Part shown: positions 6,286 to 10,105 of the stretch, in pieces
Layout: the number at the start of each line of letters is the position of its first letter
Numbering within the stretch: the first letter of the stretch is position 1
From: DATAYF01 sp036272735
Lineage (GTDB): Bacteria > Chloroflexota > Ktedonobacteria > Ktedonobacterales > Ktedonobacteraceae
Assembly (NCBI GenBank): GCA_036272735.1
Contig: DATAYF010000043.1
Coordinates: 1 to 10,105 of the forward strand
Length of the DNA: 10,105 bases
Direction: 5' to 3'
The notes under the pieces: generated by a model
The model's input: the letters and a program-made list of their open reading frames with translations, nothing else
Database searches by the model: none
Told to the model about the DNA's origin: nothing
Position numbers and translations under genes: made by a program

Positions 6286-7641
6286 ATGTCACGTACGACG
6301 CAAAAGGAGCCAGCCACAGTGTTGCAGGAACTCAACAATACTATCATTCATCACTATTGCGTGAAGCGGCACCTGGCTCATGGCGGCATGGCAGAAATCT
6401 ACCTCGCCGAGGATCTCTCTACAGGAGCGCGAGTAGCCATCAAGATGGTCCCTAGAGGGAATGAGGATTACTGCGAACGCTTCCAACGCGAAATTCTTGC
6501 TAATGCGGCACTCATCCATGAGCACATTTTACCTGCTTTCGACTACGGCGTGCACGAGGGTTGGTACTATATGGCTATGCCCTATATCGAGGGCGGCACA
6601 CTCATGAATCGCATTGTTCGTGGCCCCTGCACCCTTGAAGAAGTTGGCACGATCCTCATGCAACTCACCGACGCCCTACAATTTGCGCACGATCAGGGCA
6701 TCGTGCATCGCGACATTAAGCCAGCCAATATCTTTATGCGCGACGATCACTATGTTTACCTGGCGGATTTTGGCCTGGTCAAAGATGTGAACGCGGATCA
6801 TAGCATCACCCAATCAGGTATCATCATTGGCACACCCGACTATATGGCTCCTGAGTTGGTCGATGCACCCGCCACGCCAGCCAGCGACATCTATGCGCTC
6901 GGCGTATTACTATACCAGATGCTCACGGGTACTCTTCCCTTCAAAGCAGCAAGCCCTATCGCAACCATTTTGAAACATCTGCAAGAACAACCGGCAGCGC
7001 CATCCATCTATAATTCGGCTCTGCCTGCTGAAGTTGAGTACGTCATCTTGAAAGCCCTGGAAAAGAAGCCGCAGAAACGCTTCCAGTCAGCTCAAGAACT
7101 CAATCAGGCCTATCAAAACGCTCTGATAAAACAGAATGAGGTGATCACGCCAGCCGCGCAGATGCCTACTATCACGCTCGATGCTGCCGCCACATTATCC
7201 CTGGTGGCGCGGGCACGGAATAGCATCGAGCTGCGCTTTCGCGCTCTGAGCCGACCGCTCATCATCGCTTTTGTGGCGATGCTGCTGTTCGCGGCCTCGC
7301 TCCTGGGGGGCGAACTTTTTCAGGGCCATCCGTTACCAGACACATCTGGGACGATGGATGTGAGCGCGGCAGTCCCCATCTCCACACCTGCTCACACGAC
7401 ATCCAGGCCAGCACCAAAACCAGCGCACAGCAGCCACAAGAGCCATCGCCGTGTGACAAAGACAACACCCAAGGCAAGCCCACCAGTTTACTATGTCAGC
7501 AATGGTCATAGCCACAACAAAGTTGATCATGATCATAGCCACCATAAAATAGCAAGACGTAAGCTAGAACGTCATCAGGGGAGTAAGCATAAAGGTCGAA
7601 ATTATAGCATAGGTAGAAACCACACGCAGGATCACTCATGA
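6286..7641 (+). CDS. Membrane-anchored Ser/Thr protein kinase, His-rich tail
   Basis: A eukaryote-like (Hanks/PknB-type) kinase that transfers phosphate from ATP to Ser/Thr of target proteins. All core residues are present (numbered from 6286): glycine-rich loop AHGGMAEIY at 31-39, Lys53 in AIKM, Glu69 of helix C, HRDIKPAN at 141-148, DFG at 161-163, GTPDYMAPE at 182-190 and DIYALG at 201-206. One transmembrane helix lies at about 324-343, so the catalytic domain is cytoplasmic and about 108 residues are external. There are no PASTA or other recognised sensor repeats. The tail is Pro/Thr/Ser- then His/Lys/Arg-rich, with 10 His in 408-450. The start is uncertain: ATG 6286 has only AGGA 4 nt away, whereas an in-frame GTG at 6319 has AGGAG (6305-6309) at an ideal 9 nt. 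The product would then be 440 residues. Confidence 0.95.
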   Translation: MSRTTQKEPATVLQELNNTIIHHYCVKRHLAHGGMAEIYLAEDLSTGARVAIKMVPRGNEDYCERFQREILANAALIHEHILPAFDYGVHEGWYYMAMPYIEGGTLMNRIVRGPCTLEEVGTILMQLTDALQFAHDQGIVHRDIKPANIFMRDDHYVYLADFGLVKDVNADHSITQSGIIIGTPDYMAPELVDAPATPASDIYALGVLLYQMLTGTLPFKAASPIATILKHLQEQPAAPSIYNSALPAEVEYVILKALEKKPQKRFQSAQELNQAYQNALIKQNEVITPAAQMPTITLDAAATLSLVARARNSIELRFRALSRPLIIAFVAMLLFAASLLGGELFQGHPLPDTSGTMDVSAAVPISTPAHTTSRPAPKPAHSSHKSHRRVTKTTPKASPPVYYVSNGHSHNKVDHDHSHHKIARRKLERHQGSKHKGRNYSIGRNHTQDHS

Positions 7642-7740
7642 ACGAATAACCACACAAACTTAGCTGTCCGTCACCATCCTTCTCGTCTGTTCGTAATACT
7701 TTAGTGACGATAGTGTATTGCAAAAGATAGGAGAAGGATT

Positions 7741-8175
7741 GTGATTCTCCACAAGGGCGAGCGCGTGTTTTGGGGTTCGCCGGAAGTTATCTACTTAGAA
7801 GGCCCAATTACCGCACTCGATGCAGATGAACAGACCGTCGTGGTACACATTGAACGCGCAACACCGCACTCCGCGCATCTCATTGGCGCGAACGTCCCCT
7901 TTAACTCCAACGGTGTCAAACCGCTGAATGGCGATAGCCCTCCCGGCACAACCAGCGAACGCACGAGTGAGCGCGTACCACCACCAGCCATGAGCGATGA
8001 CGAGAAAGTACAGCGTGCTGCCTCGGTAGCGGTTCATGAGCAATACGGCTACAAACTGCCCGCTCAGCAAGAAGAGTCCCTCGTCAAACAAGTTGCCGAG
8101 GCTCTGAATAAAGATGCAGCTATGCGTAGCAAAATTATCACGTCTATGGATGAGATTCTCAAAAGAGAATTTTAG
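7741..8175 (+). CDS. Hypothetical 144-residue protein
   Basis: I do not recognise this family. The start is GTG 7741, preceded by AGGAGAAGG (7729-7737) with the AGGAG core 7 nt away, which strongly supports translation. The first 55 residues look beta-rich with alternating hydrophobics (for example QTVVVHIER at about 31-39). A Pro/Ser/Thr/Gly-rich linker spans about 58-84. The last 60 residues are charged and probably helical (EESLVKQVAEALNKDAAM). There is no signal peptide or transmembrane segment, so it is probably cytoplasmic. It lies 99 bp downstream of the kinase on the same strand with no clear terminator between, so co-transcription, and a role as substrate or partner of the kinase, are possible but unproven. 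Its end is 29 bp from the convergent gene's stop. Confidence 0.85.
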   Translation: MILHKGERVFWGSPEVIYLEGPITALDADEQTVVVHIERATPHSAHLIGANVPFNSNGVKPLNGDSPPGTTSERTSERVPPPAMSDDEKVQRAASVAVHEQYGYKLPAQQEESLVKQVAEALNKDAAMRSKIITSMDEILKREF

Positions 8176-8204
8176 TGATAGGACAGGGGTAAGGCAGGAA
8201 GGGA

Positions 8205-9266
8205 CTACTTGTTTTTCTGCTGCTTGCTCCACACCTGAGCGTCACTAAACGTGGCGGTGACCGGCGTCTGGTTGTCGATGGCCGCCACGCCAATCTTGCC
8301 CGTGCTCAACGTCGTATCTGTGCTGGTCGTAATATACTGGTTGTTGGCGAAGAGCATATAGGTGCTGCCGTGTGCGATGACTGCAAGCATGTTGGATTGG
8401 TTAAGTCCGGTGGTAATTGCGCTGCTTGAACCTTGTGCCAGCGTACGGACCTGGTTGTTGCTTTGATACACATCGAGTGCGTAAGAGCCATCAGCGCCAA
8501 TGCGAAAGAGATAGTAGTCCTGGTTGTTCGCGGCCACGCGAAAGAGCAAACCAGCCTGCCCCTGTTGGCCTTGTACGAGGGTAACACTGACCTGATAGGT
8601 GAAATCTGTAAAGGATGTGGCTCGCGCGATGCAGGGTTGCAAAAAGTCCTGTTGCGTTTCATTGATCGTATAGGTGCCACTTGCAAACGAGCAAGCAGCC
8701 TGGGATGCATTACCGCCATTATCCCATTTGCCTGGACCTGTGTTAGCGGTCAGGGGATCGTCAAATGCTGGTTGTCCATTGGTGGCGTTGGCATAGCTAC
8801 CACTCAAGGCTAATGCTGTCGCAGTGGTGTTCTGCGAGACCTGCGTGGCCGCGGCGACATTGCCAACTTGTGCGGTAGCAGTGGCATTAATTCCGGCCTG
8901 GGCGGTGCTGAGGGCGTTGGCTGTTCCCTGTTGATTGGCCTGTGCCGTTCCGAGCGCGTTGTGCGTGGCCTGTGCCGAGACGTTTGCGGCATCGTTGACC
9001 GCCGAGTGGTACTGCGTGGTCGTGCTATAGAGTATGAGTGCAAAACCTCCGAGCAGGAGTAAACAAGCAAGCACGACGGCGCTGACGCGGGCGATCTTTT
9101 GCAAAATGGGTGTTTTGCGTCGAGGACGCGGCGCTGGTGGCCACGGCGCTGACTGAGCCAGTGAAGCAGATTGATTGCTTATTGTGGCGGTAGCGTTGTC
9201 TACGACCGTGGTTTCCGAATGGCTCGTTCCCGTAGGCTGGTCGGTACGTGGCTGCTCCTCGTGCAT
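8205..9266 (-). CDS. Membrane-anchored stalk protein with lectin-like domain
   Basis: Function is unknown. The 353-residue product has a cytoplasmic Pro/Thr-rich N-terminus (1-57, with PRPRRK just before the membrane), one transmembrane helix (about 60-81), an Ala/Thr/Gln/Asn low-complexity stalk (about 86-160) and a C-terminal beta-rich domain (about 166-347). That domain, with FDDPLTAN, GQAGLLFRVAANNQDYYLFRI and STGKIGVAA, resembles concanavalin-like/LamG or DUF1080-type glycan-binding folds. It has two cysteines (192, 212) that could form a disulfide outside the cell. Topology and sugar binding are inference. AGGAG at 9279-9283 is 12 nt from ATG 9266, rather far. It lies downstream of the HTH gene on the same strand, with a small hairpin between, and converges on the 7741-8175 gene. 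Confidence 0.85.
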   Translation of the reverse strand: MHEEQPRTDQPTGTSHSETTVVDNATATISNQSASLAQSAPWPPAPRPRRKTPILQKIARVSAVVLACLLLLGGFALILYSTTTQYHSAVNDAANVSAQATHNALGTAQANQQGTANALSTAQAGINATATAQVGNVAAATQVSQNTTATALALSGSYANATNGQPAFDDPLTANTGPGKWDNGGNASQAACSFASGTYTINETQQDFLQPCIARATSFTDFTYQVSVTLVQGQQGQAGLLFRVAANNQDYYLFRIGADGSYALDVYQSNNQVRTLAQGSSSAITTGLNQSNMLAVIAHGSTYMLFANNQYITTSTDTTLSTGKIGVAAIDNQTPVTATFSDAQVWSKQQKNK

Positions 9267-9349
9267 GCGGTTTTATTTCTCCTGACCATACAAATTCCTC
9301 TATTGAAATTAATGACCTTAATGGCGGAAGGATACCTGCGGCTTCAGCC

Positions 9350-9373
9350 GGAGGAGAAATGCCGCCCTCCTCC
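9350..9373 (-). terminator. Small GC-rich hairpin between HTH gene and stalk gene
   Basis: GGAGGAG (9350-9356) pairs with CTCCTCC (9367-9373) around a 10-nt loop, next to a shorter CGGC/GCCG dyad (9339-9350). No U-tract follows on the minus strand, so this is at best a weak terminator or attenuator ahead of the stalk-protein gene. The remaining 157-bp gap shows no gene and no confident promoter. Confidence 0.3.
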
Positions 9374-9423
9374 TGCTAAATAGTCAACAAGCAATGGGAG
9401 AATACTTCCAGATGTATAGCATC

Positions 9424-9633
9424 TTATTGGTCTTCGCTCTGAGGATGATACCTACGAGATCGAATATACTCTTCAATCTCGCTCCGCTTAAAACGCCATA
9501 CAAAATTCATTTTATATCCCGGCAACACACCAGCTTCTACCATGCGAATGACTGTTTTTGCACTGAAGCCCAACATCTCACCCACTTGTTTTGCCGAGAT
9601 CATTTTCTCTGAATGGGGCTGATCGTCTGACAT
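9424..9633 (-). CDS. Small MerR/excisionase/BldC-type HTH DNA-binding protein
   Basis: This 69-residue protein consists almost entirely of one winged-helix DNA-binding domain of the excisionase (HTH_17) type: AKQVGEMLGFSAKTVIRMVE (residues 14-33) forms the helix-turn-helix, and the wing has VWRFKRSEIEEYI (45-57). Size and layout, about 10 flexible residues, then the domain, then a short polar tail, match actinobacterial BldC regulators as well as phage excisionases. No integrase, att site or phage gene is nearby, so a transcriptional regulator is more likely than a recombination directionality factor. The start at 9633 has AAGGAA 13 nt upstream; Met11 (9603) is an alternative. A strong promoter at 9677-9705 drives it, and repeated motifs in the adjoining gap may be its binding sites. 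Confidence 0.88.
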   Translation of the reverse strand: MSDDQPHSEKMISAKQVGEMLGFSAKTVIRMVEAGVLPGYKMNFVWRFKRSEIEEYIRSRRYHPQSEDQ

Positions 9634-9650
9634 ATGTCTATTCTGATTCC

Positions 9651-9792
9651 TTGTCTAAGAAGTCTGATACTTTTGTATTCTAAGGGGCTTGTTGCTACGT
9701 GTCAATACAAAGGAGCATTTGTCCCTGATGTCTTGACTTGTCTCAGTTTATCTGCCATTGTCTTGGTATGGGTGCGTTAGGGTAATTTGTCT
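9651..9792 (+). repeat. Five direct TTGTCY motifs in the divergent gap
   Basis: TTGTCT occurs at 9651-9656, 9738-9743, 9758-9763 and 9787-9792, and TTGTCC at 9719-9724, all on the plus strand. The last four start points are 19, 20 and 29 bp apart, close to whole helical turns. The outermost two extend to TTGTCTAA. I found no clear plus-strand promoter for the gene at 9965 in this stretch. Confidence 0.5.
9677..9705 (-). promoter_or_regulatory. Strong sigma-70-type promoter of the HTH gene
   Basis: On the minus strand a perfect -35 TTGACA (9700-9705) and -10 TAGAAT (9677-9682, 5/6) are separated by exactly 17 bp. Transcription would begin near 9670 with a leader of about 37 nt. Eight-base inverted arms TTTGTATT (9672-9679) and AATACAAA (9704-9711) overlap the -10 and -35, suggesting a built-in operator. 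Confidence 0.75.
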
Positions 9793-9848
9793 AAACCTGG
9801 GCGAGTAAATGGCGGTTTTCTCGAAAAAAATAAGCGTATCCTAAAAAA

Positions 9849-9963
9849 GGCCTACGTTCGCGCGTAGGCTGGTAGTGAGACTAGCGCGTAAAGCAACTTT
9901 AGTCTCTCCACACTCGCTAGCATAGCGGCAGGAGAGTCACACGTCAAGCAAAAAAGGAGCTTG
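9849..9963 (+). promoter_or_regulatory. Structured 5' leader of the truncated gene
   Basis: In order: hairpin GCCTACG/CGTAGGC (9850-9856/9863-9869); hairpin GAGACTA/TAGTCTC (9877-9883/9900-9906); a competing pair CTAGCG/CGCTAG (9881-9886/9915-9920); a competing stem CTCTCC/GGAGAG (9904-9909/9931-9936) enclosing CGCTA/TAGCG (9915-9919/9923-9927); and CAAGC/GCTTG (9945-9949/9959-9963), whose loop carries most of the AGGAG ribosome site. No known riboswitch class is recognised. Confidence 0.45.
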
Positions 9964-9964
9964 C

Positions 9965-10105
9965 ATGATGGCAACCACTCAGCAACCAGAGATGAGCCAG
10001 GTGATCAACAATCAAGTCCTTGATGACAATGACGAGTTCTCCGAGGGATTGTATAATGGGCACCTTCACTATTACGACACCAATTTTCGACTGCCTCGCC
10101 CACTG
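9965..10105 (+). CDS. 5' end of an unrecognised gene, cut by the window
   Basis: Forty-seven codons are open to the window edge. Two adjacent ATGs (9965, 9968) follow AGGAG at 9955-9959. The second gives 8-nt spacing and may be the real start. The visible N-terminus is polar and acidic (QPEMSQVINN, then LDDNDEFSEG) and continues into an aromatic, His-containing stretch ending FRLPRPL. There is no signal peptide or transmembrane segment in this part. It cannot be assigned to a family from this fragment. The long structured leader and the direct repeats upstream suggest it is tightly regulated, possibly by the divergently encoded HTH protein. Confidence 0.7.
   Translation, partial: MMATTQQPEMSQVINNQVLDDNDEFSEGLYNGHLHYYDTNFRLPRPL

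Noticed and set aside
6186..6455. Plus-strand frame overlapping the kinase start
   Set aside because: It runs into the conserved kinase glycine loop in another frame and has no matching ribosome site or domain.
7795..8232. 145-codon minus-strand frame opposite the 7741-8175 gene
   Set aside because: The plus-strand frame has a strong ribosome site at proper spacing and coherent protein composition; the minus frame has neither.
8306..8719. 137-codon minus-strand frame inside the stalk-protein gene
   Set aside because: It overlaps the better-supported frame, which has clear domain structure; composition (Arg/Thr/Ser/Pro-rich) is frame-shift shadow.
9424..9633. Phage excisionase marking an integrated element
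   Set aside because: No integrase, att repeat, tRNA or phage gene is in the window; a stand-alone regulator fits better.
9733..9761. Plus-strand promoter TTGACT - 17 - CATTGT for the gene at 9965
   Set aside because: The -35 is good, but the -10 matches only 3/6 and would give a leader of about 200 nt; too weak to list as a feature.
9849..9940. Possible tRNA or tRNA-like element
   Set aside because: The GCCTACG stem with TTCGCG loop resembles a T-arm at first sight, but no acceptor, D or anticodon arms of correct size can be drawn.

Overview
The window reads as a free-living bacterial chromosome of moderate GC. Lineage is an inference: a MutS2 with an Smr tail, an MscL with a cysteine-rich tail, a eukaryote-like Ser/Thr kinase with a membrane anchor, and an alanine/threonine-stalked surface protein together recall Chloroflexota of the Ktedonobacteria type. 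No rRNA, tRNA or other decisive marker is present. I see no phage, transposase, CRISPR array or tRNA.

Left half (1-5977): four housekeeping or catabolic genes, all on the minus strand. In transcription order they are a secreted-type family 20 beta-N-acetylhexosaminidase (4358-5977), mutS2 (1617-4130), mscL (734-1282) and apt (69-602). Each of the first two, and apt, is followed by a long, perfect inverted repeat (20 to 25 bp stems at 4267-4313, 1555-1608 and 8-57). These genes are therefore probably separate transcription units rather than one operon. A good sigma-70-type promoter for apt lies at 680-708. A block of three stacked GC-rich hairpins fills part of the mscL-mutS2 gap.

Right half (5978-10105): a divergent intergenic region leads to a plus-strand Ser/Thr kinase (6286-7641). 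It has a complete catalytic domain, one transmembrane segment and a histidine-rich external tail. A small unrecognised protein (7741-8175) follows on the same strand. Converging on it is a minus-strand membrane-anchored protein with an Ala/Thr/Gln heptad-like stalk and a jelly-roll-like C-terminal domain (8205-9266). Upstream of that is a 69-residue MerR/excisionase/BldC-type DNA-binding protein (9424-9633) with an excellent promoter.

The 331-bp gap between this DNA-binding protein and a divergent, truncated plus-strand gene (from 9965) is the densest regulatory stretch. It holds five TTGTCY motifs in direct orientation, an inverted repeat straddling the promoter, and a structured leader with mutually exclusive pairings ending in a hairpin that carries the Shine-Dalgarno sequence. 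My best candidate for something new is this intergenic control region with its small HTH protein. The next is the kinase/stalk-protein neighbourhood, which could be a surface-sensing module; that functional link is inference only.
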